64,000 nt of DNA from Paraphoma chrysanthemicola. Taxonomy: Eukaryota; Ascomycota; Dothideomycetes; Pleosporales; Phaeosphaeriaceae. Below the pieces are notes generated by a model. It saw only the letters and a list, made by a program, of their open reading frames with translations. It ran no database searches and had not been told where the DNA came from. The stretch is taken from the NCBI GenBank assembly GCA_020744225.1, contig JAGMWG010000002.1, positions 620,001-684,000 of the forward strand, in the 5' to 3' direction. Numbering within the stretch: position 1 is the first letter of the stretch; every line of letters begins with the position of its first letter. The translations under genes were made by a program, and so were the position numbers. Shown here piece by piece: positions 32,401 through 43,731 of the stretch.

Positions 32401-35400
32401 TTCAGAGTTCTCTTGAGGCTCGGCATCTGCAAGAACCTCGGATCCGTTAGGCTCGCTAGCATTCTCGGGCGAGTGCTCTTGGCTGGGCGACTCCACGGGC
32501 TCCGTCACGTTTGCTGCAGCGCTTTCTTCTTCCTCAACCTCCGTCTCCTTAACAGGCTCTGACTCATCATCCTGCGCAGGCACTGGGTCTGCAGTCGGCT
32601 CTACTGGCGCCGCGGAATCCATTTCCTGAGCAGGCTCGGGTTCTGTGGGCTGCTCACTTGTGCTCGCCTTGTTGTCGAGAACTGGGTCACTCTCTGGCTG
32701 TTGGCTTTCAGCATCAGTCTCGGGAGGTGCAACTGCATCGTCAATCGGTGCGATAATTTCCTCTGTAGCAGTTTCTGGCGTATCCGGTTCGTCGACCTTG
32801 TCGCTGAGCTCGCTCTCAGTTCCGGTACTTGTCGCTGAGCTCACATCGTCTTGAATTGTATCGCTTGGCGATGCTGTCTCTGCTTGCTCAGAGCTATCTG
32901 GAGATATGTCCTCAGGCTCCTCAGCCTCAGTAGCAACGTCCGCCAGAGACTCGTCAGCAAGGACGACTTGGTCCACAGCTTCGGCCTCAGGTTCGGCTTC
33001 AGGTTCGGGCTTCCCTGGGTCATCTTGAGCTGCATCGTTCGAAGAGCTCGTATCAGATTGCTCGGGAGCATCCGGGGCCGAGTCGATAGGTTCCTTGACG
33101 GCAGCATCCTCCTCGACAACTTCGGCGACGCCGTCCTGGTTTTCATGTCCTTCCGGAGTCGGCTCGGAACTAGCTGCCGCCTCTTCTGGAACCGGTCCAG
33201 GAAGCGATGAGATGTCGGACCCGGATTCGGAATCATCATTGTCAGACTCCGAATCTTCTTGGTCGCTGGATTCATCGGGGTTGAGAGAAGTGCCCGCAGG
33301 TGCCTCGCGCTCTTCGGCGATGGCGGCCTCGCCAGCAAGCTGAAGTTTTGTCAGCTCATGTAATCATAATCAAGATTATTATTCAAGCCGGGCAGAACAT
33401 GGCAAGCTCAATCGCTTCTACTTACTTCTGGGGCTGCAGTCATGTCGGTTACTTCGGCGGTACCAGCTGCAGCAACTTCTGGCAAGATCTCTTGCGACTC
33501 CTTCACATCACCATTGTCCTTATTGCCGGCAGCTTCCTCTGAGTGCAACTGATTGATAGCGGCAGAGTCTTCTGGAGAAGCGTCGGTAACACCCGGCGCT
33601 GCTGTTTCCTCGCTTAGTGGTTCCTCGACGACGTCGCTTGACGCCAGGTCCAGGATAGGCTCCTGCGTCACAGGTGGTTCAGCATCAGCGACTGGTGCTT
33701 CTGAGATTTGATCATTTGGAGCTGGGTTGTCATCTGCATTGTATCAGCATTCCTGCGTTGAAGGACAATTTGTTTCTGGCGCAGAATGAAGAAGTTGTGC
33801 GCAGAAAAAATGTTGGAAGCGATGAGATAGTCGCGCATGCGACCGGGGATGCCGGGAACCAAAGACGTGTGCGAAAGCTAGCGCTGGGCAATCACGCCCG
33901 TCGCGATTTGCGGCAGATTACGTGCATGCGTTGCAGCCCGATAATCAGCTCAACCACCTAAGCGCACGTGACGATAACGTGGACTGGCTGTTGTGTGCTG
34001 GCACGAACGTGTGTTGGCAGAGGCGACCAATAGGGTGCGCCGAGGCCACCAATCGGGTCTTTCGTTGATGCAGCATTCGACGTGGCCCAGCCAGCCCGAT
34101 TTGGTACATGCATCGCACTATCGAAAAGCCCGCGGGGGCATCGAGCGATGCAAATGAAGCAAAACAAAAAGAAACGCAAAATATCTCACACGTACCTGAA
34201 GCTGGCGGATGTGGGCCATCTGCGACTTCGGGCGTCACTGTCTGTGCGTCTGGCTCGCTTGCCTGAACGCTGTCATCGGTCCCTGGGGTAATGCCCTGGT
34301 CCAAACCCGACTCGCATGGCGCAATGTCATGGTCGTTTTCGGCATCCTTGGGCATGTCCATCGTGCTTTGAAGGGCATCAGGCTGGGATGTCGCTTCATT
34401 TGGAAGAACTGAATTTCCCTCGCTGCTTAGGTCCTCTGGCTTTGCTGCATCGTCGGCATGACAGTCTTCGCGTTGCAGATTGTCGCTATCGACATGACTC
34501 GCTCCACCGTCTGAAATGTCTGTTGCTGCTGCTTTCTCGTCGGCTGGCTGAGTAGCGTCCGCTTGGTTGTCGTGCTGAGCATCTTCGCTGCTTGCGACTA
34601 TGGCAGCCTCACTTTCTTCGGGTTTACCATTCGCACCGTCTTCGGGCGAAAGTGGAGCAACATCGGGCTCGTCTATTTGCCCTGAAACAGGCTCTTGACT
34701 GGCAACATTGTCACCACTATCCTGCTGTGTCTGGTCCGTTTCGGGCGTGGCATCTTGAATCGCGTTGTCGGATTGGGAGACTTGAGGCTCCTCGCCAGGA
34801 GAGTCGCTCGCAGCTTCACCTGTAGGCTCGCAGCTGCCCTCTTCCTCGGTTTTAAAAGGATCCGAGACGACTTGGTTGTCGGCAACGGGGTCGAGTGATG
34901 CTGACTTATCCTCACTCGTGAGAGTCTCTGGGCCTGGGGGATCGGTGCACAAGGCTTGCGGGATGTCGACCTCTCCGTTTGCAAGGTCTGGCTCTTTGGC
35001 AGCTGCCTGCTCATTTGGTTCAACGGCGGCTTCAGTGGTAGGCGGGCTTTGTTCGACATTGGTGGACTCAACTTTGGTGAGCGTCGCGGCAGCTTTGGCC
35101 TTCTTTTTATTTTTCTTCTTCTTGTTCTTCTTTGCGGACGCGGACGTCGCCCATTCATCTTCCGCGGAAGCTACCTCGGGTGGTGTGGCCAGGGTCGTTG
35201 TTTCTTCTACCACTGGAGCCGCATTGCTAGAAGCTTCTTCAACCACGCTGGTCTCCTCCGGCGGTGATTCATCTGAAGTTGAGATGTTCTTTTCTTCTGG
35301 ACAAACAGCCTCATCCACTTCATTCGTGTCGCTCTGGCCTTCAGCCTCGACCACCGGCTCCTCAGAGCTCGTAGGCACGGGTTCAACAGTAGCATCAGCG

Positions 35401-38400
35401 GCTTCCTCGATGCTCGCAGGTTCGGGGTTATGAGCAGTATCGGTTACCGGCTCAGAGCTCTCTGTCTGAGCAGCCTCGTCGCCCTGTAGTACTTCGGGTT
35501 GCTCCAAAATCGGTTCTGCGCTGGCTTCTTCTGGTGATGGACCAGTCTCCGTGACTGTCTCTGACTCGGCCAAAGGCTCATTGCTCACCGGTTCTGGATC
35601 ATTTTCAACCTCTTTGGCTGGCTCAGAGCTCTCTGTTGGCCCTGGCGCATCGCTCTGTGGTGTAACAGGCTGTTCCGAGGGCTCTTCAGTGCTGCCTTCT
35701 TGTGGCGGTGGAACAGAATCCGCTGGTGTTTTGGACTCGTCCGACGGCTCTTCTGTGGCCTCGTCGCTTTCATTCTGGCTCTCAACTTGAGCTGGAGATT
35801 CTGACTCGCCTGCAGCATCCGCGATGGTCCCGTCGTCCACCGCCGGCGCAGGGCTCTCCACCGGTGCTTCGGCGCTTTCAGATGTCACAACATCATCCTG
35901 AGGCGGGGTGCCGGAGTCATCTGCGGACGTTGTCTCATTTGATGGCTCACTGCTTGGATCAGTCTCGTCCGGTGGTTTCAGAGCCGCTTCTGCGACCTCG
36001 GCAGGAGGGTCAGGTAGCGAAGGCTCATCCAGGACAGGTTCGGCTGATGCATTCTCCGTGGCAGAAGTATCCTCGATTTGAGCTGCATCGGGGCTAGCAT
36101 CAGTGCCTTCCGGCTCGATTGAGCTCTCAGACACAACGCTTGCTTCGTTAACTTCCGCACTGCCCTCCTCCACCTTTTCGCCAACCTCAGTGGCTGGCAT
36201 GGCCTCGACTCCGCTCTCAGAAACGGGTTCGGGAACGTCGCACGGCTCTTGCTTGTCTTCAGGCTCATCGTCTTTATCGGGGCCAGAGTCTGGCGGAGCA
36301 TCCACACTTGGTTGTTCACTTTCGTCAGCTTCGGCGCTATTGGCGACATCCTCATTCTTAGAAGCATCCTCCGTGATCGCGACCTCGCTTGGTGGTGATG
36401 GTGGCGGTGGTGCCGCTTCTTCTTCTTCTGCTACGAATGCGGCTTGTGGTTTGTCTTCTGCACCGATCTGCTCGGTAACGGCTTCTGTAACGACTGGCTC
36501 GGTTTTGTCTTCAGAAGGAGGTTCCTGGCTGTCCTCAACTGCTGATTCCTCGATTGTCTCATCGCAGGACTCTTTTGTCTCCGTGTTAGGTGCGTCGGTT
36601 GCGGCAGGGAGAGCAGCGGGGATATCCACAGTGGCATCCTCTGGGGTTGGCGAAGTTTCGGCATTTTGCTCGGCGTCACTCGCAACTCCCAAGGGAGCTT
36701 GATCCACATCATCACTGCTTGGGACGGCCTCTTCTTTGACATCGTCACCGCTAGTATCCTGGCTGCTAGTTTCGAGCTCGATGACTGTGCTTGGCTCGCT
36801 AGGGAGCTCTTCGGAGCTCGCGGCTGTCGATTCTACAGACTCGCCAACTTCCGGACTCTGGTCAGTCTCTGTTGTATCTTCTGGGTTTGATTCAGGGACT
36901 GGTTCAGTGTTCTCAGGCTCTAGTGGGGGCGGGGGAGAAGAATCATCGAGCTGACTATCGTGGTCGTCTGTCGGCGCCTGGCTAAGCTCTTCTGGTGGCG
37001 GTGGTGGCGGTGGCGGTAGAGCATCGCTTGGTGGAGGTGCTTCGATATCTTCTGGTGGCGGCGGTGGGGGTGGTGGTGGAGGGACATCATCTACTTGACT
37101 CTCTTGATCGTCTTTCGGCGCGTCTCCAAGCTCTGGTGGTGGGGTAGAGCTGTTCTCGGCGGGAACTTCGACGTTTTCTGGTGCCGTGTCCTCGTTTGAT
37201 GGGGCAGGCTCAAGAGTCTGTGGCGTTGCGTCTTCGCCTGTGCTGCCTTCATCTTCCACGTGGGATTCGGCGGGTGGCGGAGGGGGAGGTGGATCGCTCT
37301 CAACGATCTCTGGCGCCGATGGCTGGTCTCCAGGAGGTGGCGATGGTGGTGGAGGCGGCGGCGGAGGCGGCAAGACTTCTATGGGTGCAGCGGCGGACTC
37401 CTCAAACTGGACCTCGGCGGACTGCTCGCTGGCCACACTCTCTGGGACGTCAGACGACTTGTCACCTTCGTCGATGACCACTCGATCTTCGCTGCTTGGT
37501 GACGAGCTTTTCGACTTGTCCTTCTTGCCCCTTGACTTCTTCGCTTTCCGCTCATCGGGCTTGCTGGGCTTCTTTTTCGAAGCGGAAGGTTCATCTTTGA
37601 CAACTGGCTTCTCGATGGACGAAATAGACAGTAACGACGACCGTCTCTCTTTCTTCCTGATAACTTTATCAACAACCTTCTTCTTCTCCTCTTTCGATGG
37701 CGGAGGAGCAGGAGCTGGGTCTCTGATTCGAACAAATGCAGTAGGTTTGCCCTTGCCGATTAGCAATTTCTTTTTCTTCTTGCCACTAGATGCGTCTGGA
37801 TCCTTTGTGTCAGACGCAAAATGAACGGACTTGATAATGGGAGATTCTGGGGGCTCTTGAGCGGCCTGCTCGGACTCACCACTCTGCACACTTCCGGCAA
37901 CAGACGCCTCCGGTACAACGTCCGGGGGTGGGGGTGGTGACAAAGGCTCTACATCTGGTGGTGGCGGAGGCGCTTCTACGTTCTCAGGTGGAGGTGGTGG
38001 CGGAGGAGGAGCGCTTCCGGAGTCTTCTTGAGACGGCGTGCCAACATCGATGACGATGACCTCGCTCTCAGTCCCCTCCACGACCTCAGGAGCAGGTATC
38101 TCCTCAATCACCGGCGCCTCTTCGCTCGCTGGTGGTGGAGGTGGCGGCGGGGGCGGTGGCGGTAGAGCATCGCTTGGTGGAGGTGCTTCGATATCTTCTG
38201 GTGGTGGTGGAGGAGGAGGTGGAGGAGGTGGTGCCTGATCTGAAGTTTCTACTGGCACTTCTGGGGCAATTGGTGCTTCTGGTGCAGCTGGAGGTGCACT
38301 CTGCTCAACTGGAGCACCTCCTGCTTTGCTCAGTATCAATGCTTTCGTTTCATAACAACCCACGACTACACTTACCGGCGTCATCGTCATGATCGTCAAT

Positions 38401-38568
38401 CACTTGCACTATCTCCGGATGGAAGAAGACGGGTGCTGGAGGCGGGACTACCCGGCGATATATAGGCTGTACTGGTGCGGTAGATGTGTAATAACTCTTT
38501 CCAGTATTCACGGCGCCATTGATTGGGTTCGCCCATGGCGATATCGAAACATTCGTGAATGTGCGCAT
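29407..38568 (-). CDS. Giant acidic, proline-rich disordered protein (about 2,852 residues)
   Basis: Four exons join in one frame: 38568-38376, 38320-34196, 33733-33426 and 33339-29407 (8,559 nt in total, exactly divisible by three). The start is MRTFTNVSISPWANPINGAV. Then come poly-proline blocks of up to 12 P separated by DIEAPPPSDAL-type linkers, a very long E/D/P/S/T/A region of short degenerate repeats, one lysine-rich patch after DEWATSASA, and a C-terminal third with an R/E-rich coiled-coil-like segment (EEEARRQERRERRQAAKKAE), S/R-rich stretches and an end in GGLKSLFGKMLK. No folded domain is visible. Size, acidity, repeats and lack of domains recall the leashin/'involucrin-repeat' tethers and septal-pore proteins of Pezizomycotina, but that is a loose resemblance. 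Intron 2 is unusually long (462 nt), so two separate genes remain possible. Confidence 0.75.
37006..37058 (-). repeat. 53-bp exact repeat, copy A (poly-Pro module)
   Basis: Identical base for base to 38152-38204. Both encode the PPEDIEAPPPSDALPPPP linker and the edges of the flanking poly-proline runs in the giant gene. Confidence 0.9.
38152..38204 (-). repeat. 53-bp exact repeat, copy B (poly-Pro module)
   Basis: Second copy of the module at 37006-37058, 1.1 kb away in the same exon. Identity at synonymous positions points to recent duplication or gene conversion rather than selection on the peptide alone. Confidence 0.9.
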
Positions 38569-39917
38569 GGTGGGACAATCACCCGCAATTGCGGCCTTCG
38601 AGATCCAAAGTTTCAAGGTTTGGTGCTACGTGCTATATCTGACGTCGTCGTCGCTCCATGGTCGAGAAAACATATGGCAGACACGCAGTGGCGACATAAA
38701 ACGTGGGGTGAGGGGATTGAATGCGGGGAGACGAATAGGAAGCAGGACGCTCAGATGAAAAGCAACACGATTGTGGAGAAGCGTGATGTGTCGCTAGATA
38801 GGACGAAACTGAGATGGAGCATTGAGATTGACGAAACAGAGATGCAAGACTGCGTCACGAGACAGAAATCGAGAAACCGCAAGGCAATGGCTTGAGCGAC
38901 ATGTCGGAGGCCCAGTAAGCCTCACGCTCGTGTAGTTTCGGAAGCAAGCGTTGGGATTGCGGCTTCGTGCCATTGGACCACGTACGCGAACGTCGTTCGC
39001 TCGAAATGAGAGTTTTGAGGCCCGGCAAGTGGGTTCATGTCGCCCAGGCGGCTGGATGATTGGTGCGATGGGGCGTTAGTTGCAGATGGGAGCGTCGTGC
39101 AGCATTTGTTGCAACGGCGTTGATGCCCGCACTCTGTCGCGTGGGATGCTAGCTCTGAGCAGCCGGCCAGCGGAGCGCGCCTTTCCATGGCCCATTCTGG
39201 CGGCCCAAAGGGTGGTCTGATGCAGGGGCACGCATCGGGGAGAGATGGCTAAGCGCAACGATGCGTGAATGATGGAGGTCGAGTGACGTGGCGAGCTCGT
39301 CTTTGGCAAAATTAGCGCACTGGCCACCCGCCCGAAAGATGACGAGCCGACCCGAGAAGTTCTGTTCCACCATTCCACCGGCGGCTTTGTTCAGTGGTGC
39401 AACGTGGGACCGCGACAGAGCAGACCCGCCTGACACGCCGTCGAGGCCATTGTACAACGGTGCAGCGCAATTGCGGTCAGTCAACTCCAGCGTTGCAGCA
39501 CCGATCCGCTGCCGCTCCAGATCTCATCGCGAGGACCATTTGGTGCACCATCCAATCTATTCTGGGCTGCGGGAGTGACGTGCATCCAGTCATCATCCGT
39601 GAGGCAATATATTGCGGCTAACGGGGTTGATGAAAAGGAAGGTCTCCCATAAGGGTGAGTGCTATGTCATGCAGTACGTGGTCACCGCTGAGCGCAGCAT
39701 GCAAGTGTCAGAGAGAAGATGACTTGGCTCTGAGTTCAATGTGCTGATACCTTAGTCAAAGATGACTGGAGCAAGAGGGACAAGCTCACACGCGCCGTCG
39801 GCAAAGCTGCGAAGTCAAAAGCACCAAGTCACGTGCCCTAAGTATCATGGTGTGATCTTGCCAACAATGGCGTTTGTAGCAGTCCGTACTGGTGGAAGCC
39901 CTATTGAAGCCAAACCA
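38569..39917. other. Intergenic, 1.35 kb
   Basis: Upstream region of the giant gene and 3' region of the gene at 39918-40586. Overlapping short frames on both strands lack protein-like content. Long upstream regions are common for large regulated genes, but I can point to no specific element. Confidence 0.4.
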
Positions 39918-40586
39918 TCACCACCAGATGTACTCCTGTATTCGTGCCTTATCGGTGGGTACATGCTTCATGACTGCCTTCAACTGTCCATCAAGCATAA
40001 ACGCCCACTCCTGTGCCGTGTGTGATTCTCTCATAATCTCCTCCTTTGACATCATCCCCATACCCTTTCTGAAAGCCTCGTTCGCACGTAGAGCTCTCAG
40101 ACACTTCCGACAAGCACAATTGTCCATATGCTTTACTTTCGCGCTCTTTAAGCTCAAGCAGACCAGCATGCCTTGGTCCATGGCGCCACCATACTCGTTC
40201 CAAGTCATGGCGTCCATGGTAGGAACATTGCCGTCTGCATCTTCCAAGACAATTGCTAGTGTATTCCTATTTGTGCTTTGGTGTTGTACGAGAAGATTGG
40301 ATGCTTTATTACACCATTGTTCTGCGCCGTCCATCCTGTCTCTGAGATATGGCCACCTATTGCGCAGCATAATCAGGTCGTTGTTGATTCCTTCCCGACT
40401 GAGTCCATGGTAGTTGTGAATGGCTTTGAGGTTGAATGCAGCAATCACAGGTATCTGGAAGGCCGGACGGATGTTGACGGGCGTTCGGAGAAGTGAGATG
40501 TCTTCCACTGGACGCCGGCAGTGTTCACATCGAGGATTGATGTTGAAGCACGACCAACAGCAGAGAGTGGTGTTGAATGAAGCCAT
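39918..40586 (-). CDS. Hypothetical protein with N-terminal CxxC pairs
   Basis: Single-exon 222-residue protein starting MASFNTTLCCWSCFNINPRC. Near the N-terminus two CxxC pairs spaced by six residues (CWSC and CEHC) could bind zinc, and CACRKC in the second half adds more cysteines. The remainder is helical and charged (MMSKEEIMRESHTAQEWAFM). I recognise no family. Composition, a clean ATG and the conserved-looking cysteine spacing make a real gene likely. Confidence 0.65.
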   Translation of the reverse strand: MASFNTTLCCWSCFNINPRCEHCRRPVEDISLLRTPVNIRPAFQIPVIAAFNLKAIHNYHGLSREGINNDLIMLRNRWPYLRDRMDGAEQWCNKASNLLVQHQSTNRNTLAIVLEDADGNVPTMDAMTWNEYGGAMDQGMLVCLSLKSAKVKHMDNCACRKCLRALRANEAFRKGMGMMSKEEIMRESHTAQEWAFMLDGQLKAVMKHVPTDKARIQEYIWW

Positions 40587-41069
40587 AACTTGTCGGACGG
40601 CGATATCATATGATGGTCGCGCAGTGTGAGGCGAAGTCCGTTAATTAGATGACCTCGGCAGGAAGCAGTGTTGGTAGGTATGGCAAGTCGCTGGCGTAAT
40701 TTGACCTATGGTGAAGCTTTTTGTGGAAGTTTCTGTTCGCCTCCAAGGGTTGCAATCTCCAAAGGTTCGGAACGGTCGTGCTGAAAAGCTATCCGGTCCA
40801 CGGCTTCAGAGTGTTGAGGCCACACAGCCACCTCCGCGACCAGATATCCTATTCAGCAATACGTGACCGTACCATTATTTGCTAGGCATCGGCGAAAAAC
40901 GTCAGAGGGTTCGGTCCAGCATCAAGCTATACTTTTGTATCGCTCTACAAATCTTGGACAGGGGCCATCAAGTGCTCATCTTTGCTGCTCGCACTGTCAC
41001 CAAGCGACTAGAATCATTTGACATGTAGTAGGCTGATCAAAATGGAGATGGTGATCAAAATGTGGAAAA
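40587..41069. other. Intergenic, 483 bp, divergent promoter
   Basis: Separates the minus-strand gene at 39918 from the plus-strand gene at 41070. No element recognised. Confidence 0.4.
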
Positions 41070-42170
41070 ATGGTGAAGACATCCACGCTTCTCCGCCGCT
41101 CCTTCCTCCAACGTGTCCACGACGCGTCCTTAGTTATGGCAGAAGGAACCACACTTCAGTCGTCTCATCAAGCCCAAAACATCCTCCACGCTCTCACTAC
41201 TTGCCCTCCATCTCTTCATAACACTATCACCGCTTTTTCACAGCACGTACCAAATAGCATCACGCCTGTTCGGCAACAATGGCCCTCATCGTGCCAACCC
41301 AGCAATCGTCCGAGAACCCTGCACTCACCAAACCATGTAGCTGGCCTGTCCATTCCATCTTATCTCAACCACATGCTGACCTCACTAGCTGAGTGGGCGT
41401 ATTACATGGTGTCGGCATCGCTCACTTTCGCCAACGCCAGCGATTCTATAGCACCAGGCACGTACTCTACCAGTGACGCTGCTCGCTTGGACGTTCTCAA
41501 CACTCTCAACTGGTACGAAGCACACGACGAGTATGCTTGGCCTGAGTTCACATCCATGGGCTTCGACTTCGGACAGGCGATGCGCTTGAGACGTCAGCTT
41601 GTTAGCGATGTGTGTGTTGCCTTGGAGAAGGTGGGCAAAATTAGGGTTGTAGTCGGAGGATTGAGGAGTCCAGAGAGTGAGGTCGGAGTAGGGGGCAAGA
41701 GGAGTGAGTCCGACGACATCATTCATGAGCCATGGACAGTGTGCAGTGCTAATATCAACGATCACATAGGCCTGGTAACCGCACGCATGGCCGAGCGCAA
41801 GCGTCAATGCAAGCGCTACTTCGAAGACCATTCTGACACAGAGGTCGCTTCAAATGCGTCCGACAAGTGCTTTTGGCACAACGAGGCGGTTCTGGCTGAG
41901 GGAATGCGTGAGATGGCCGATCGCTCGCGTGCGGATGTCGACAGCTATCTGCACGGCGAGAAGGATGTCGGCGCGCTTGCTGATATCGTCCATGATGGAC
42001 TAGTACGACACTGGGATGGTCCGCAAGCAGAGTATAGCAGTGTTCCGGACGACCTGCGTAAGAGGCAGCAGGCCTGGGAGACCGTGAAGGCCACGAGACG
42101 TGAGAAGAGCCCTGAGTTGGGCGCGACTCAATCACGCGAGGGCGGAGGTATGGCTTCGACTGCGCAGTGA
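41070..42170 (+). CDS. Hypothetical protein, single exon
   Basis: A 366-residue frame without recognised domain. The first 95 residues are H/Q/S/P-rich and may be disordered; a second ATG at residue 23 (MAEGTTLQSSHQ) is a possible start. The middle (LDVLNTLNWYEAHDEYAWPE) and the C-terminal part (ALADIVHDGLVRHWDGPQAE) look folded and helical, with many charged residues. No signal peptide or membrane segment. Probably a lineage-specific gene. Confidence 0.6.
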   Translation: MVKTSTLLRRSFLQRVHDASLVMAEGTTLQSSHQAQNILHALTTCPPSLHNTITAFSQHVPNSITPVRQQWPSSCQPSNRPRTLHSPNHVAGLSIPSYLNHMLTSLAEWAYYMVSASLTFANASDSIAPGTYSTSDAARLDVLNTLNWYEAHDEYAWPEFTSMGFDFGQAMRLRRQLVSDVCVALEKVGKIRVVVGGLRSPESEVGVGGKRSESDDIIHEPWTVCSANINDHIGLVTARMAERKRQCKRYFEDHSDTEVASNASDKCFWHNEAVLAEGMREMADRSRADVDSYLHGEKDVGALADIVHDGLVRHWDGPQAEYSSVPDDLRKRQQAWETVKATRREKSPELGATQSREGGGMASTAQ

Positions 42171-42561
42171 GTTTTCGCATGGGGCAAGTTTCTCCAAAGG
42201 AAAGGCACCTGGTCTTGCAGTAGCTGTTGTCGAAGAGCTAAGGAAGGGAAGGCGACTGGCACTGCTGTCAGTGTGCTGGGTAAGGAACAAAGACACGATT
42301 AACGAGCGAGCATATTTAGCATCCGAGAAACACTACGAGATATAAACCATGAAGCTCCGAATAATACATGTTGCTTAATCCTTTGGCTTTTTACTGCAGT
42401 GCTCAACCACATCTAGTGCGGCGCACTTCTGGAACAAATAAACGAAGAGAAGCAACAGCGATGTAGGCAGACGATCTGATACTTCAACACGCTACTTACT
42501 ATTGGCCTTCAGAGGAAGTGTCCGTCATAAAATCATAATTCATCAACTCACATCCCAGGCT
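42171..42561. other. Intergenic, 391 bp
   Basis: Lies between the 3' ends of two converging genes. No gene seen. Confidence 0.4.
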
Positions 42562-43731
42562 CTACGTCAACACCACCCAATCCACCCCAACAACCCACGT
42601 CTCGCCATTCACATCAACATCCCACATCGGCTGCCTGACACCTACAACCCCTCCTATATGTATCTTGACTCCTCCTCCGCCCCTCGCACCGCCTTGTCCA
42701 GCCAAGAGGATTCGCAGCTCGGGATCATTCCCCACGACACTAGGTGCGCGCGAGAAATTGTACATGCCGGGCTCTGACTCGCCACGTACAAAGACAAAGC
42801 ATCCAGGGAAGCATTCCACCTCGCTACTGTCATCCTCGTGCCGCCCCGTAGAGCCTGCAGCACGAGTGACTCGTACCTTCAACCTCACGCCATCCTCCCG
42901 CTCACGGCCCCAGGTCACGCCACGCTCTTGCGCTGCGAAGCCGGTATTGGCAGTCTCGATGATCCAGCTTTGTACCGTCGATGCTAGGCCGCCTGGAACG
43001 TATTTCTGCGTCTTCCGAGACGGCGAGAAGATTTCTGGGAGGGGCTTGCTGGGTTTCTGCGGCGAGGTAGGTTGGGGCGGGAGGAGGAACGTTGGGCGGT
43101 GGTGCGTAGGTGCTGGCGTTGTAGCCGGAACAGATTGGTGGGGAGTGGTATTGGGTATTGCGCCGAATGGCGCTGGTGTTCGCGGAGGAGGAACGAGAAA
43201 GCGATGTGTTGTCGCAGCTACTGGAGTTGTAGGCTCGGAATGCGGTGACGTTGGGGGCGATATTCGTCGGCGCTTGTTACGCTCTTCTGTTATAAAGAGT
43301 ATCTCGTCGTCGTCGTCCTCTTCTTCGAATGGGCGTTCGTGCTCGACGGATTGAAGGACGCTGAAGAGGTTGTCGTCGTCTTGTGTGGCGACCGGACTCG
43401 ATTGCAGTGGTTCTTCTATGCTTTCGACACGCTCAAACTTCCGCCGTGGCTTTGGTCGTGGCGTAAGTTGGGCATGCTGCTCGTCCTTGCTTGGCTGGGT
43501 CTTTGGCTCTTCTGCGCTGAGAGTGCGGCGATGCGGCGCGATGACGAAGCGTTTGGCTGGCGTCAACTTCTTGAATTGCAACTCGGCCTTGTCACTTGGG
43601 TTCGCCGTAGGCTTGGATGGTGGTACTGTAAAGCCATTGCGTAGACCTGATGGTGCTTTCGATTTCGTCTTTGGCACAGAAGGCGGGTTGGGCGCTAGGA
43701 AGCGGTGCGGTGATGGTGTATGCGCAGGCAT
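42562..43731 (-). CDS. Ser/Pro-rich, probably nuclear hypothetical protein
   Basis: From the first ATG (43731, MPAHTPSPHRFLAPNPPSVP) the protein has 389 residues; the frame is open 47 codons further without an ATG. Residues 1-270 are rich in P, S, T and R with motifs such as LTPAKRFVIAPHRR, an acidic run EEEDDDDEILFITEE and a basic NKRRRISPP that could be a nuclear localisation signal. The last 120 residues look folded: QKYVPGGLASTVQSWIIETA, then a beta-rich stretch ending VDVNGETWVVGVDWVVLT. I cannot name the C-terminal domain; a small DNA- or protein-binding beta-barrel is one guess. Confidence 0.65.
   Translation of the reverse strand: MPAHTPSPHRFLAPNPPSVPKTKSKAPSGLRNGFTVPPSKPTANPSDKAELQFKKLTPAKRFVIAPHRRTLSAEEPKTQPSKDEQHAQLTPRPKPRRKFERVESIEEPLQSSPVATQDDDNLFSVLQSVEHERPFEEEDDDDEILFITEERNKRRRISPPTSPHSEPTTPVAATTHRFLVPPPRTPAPFGAIPNTTPHQSVPATTPAPTHHRPTFLLPPQPTSPQKPSKPLPEIFSPSRKTQKYVPGGLASTVQSWIIETANTGFAAQERGVTWGREREDGVRLKVRVTRAAGSTGRHEDDSSEVECFPGCFVFVRGESEPGMYNFSRAPSVVGNDPELRILLAGQGGARGGGGVKIHIGGVVGVRQPMWDVDVNGETWVVGVDWVVLT

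Noticed and set aside
29436..38392. Many long plus- and minus-strand frames inside the giant gene, some over 150 codons
   Set aside because: They are shadows of a GC-biased repetitive coding exon: low complexity, no starts with context, no domains, and all explained by the 1,189- and 1,484-codon frames on the minus strand.
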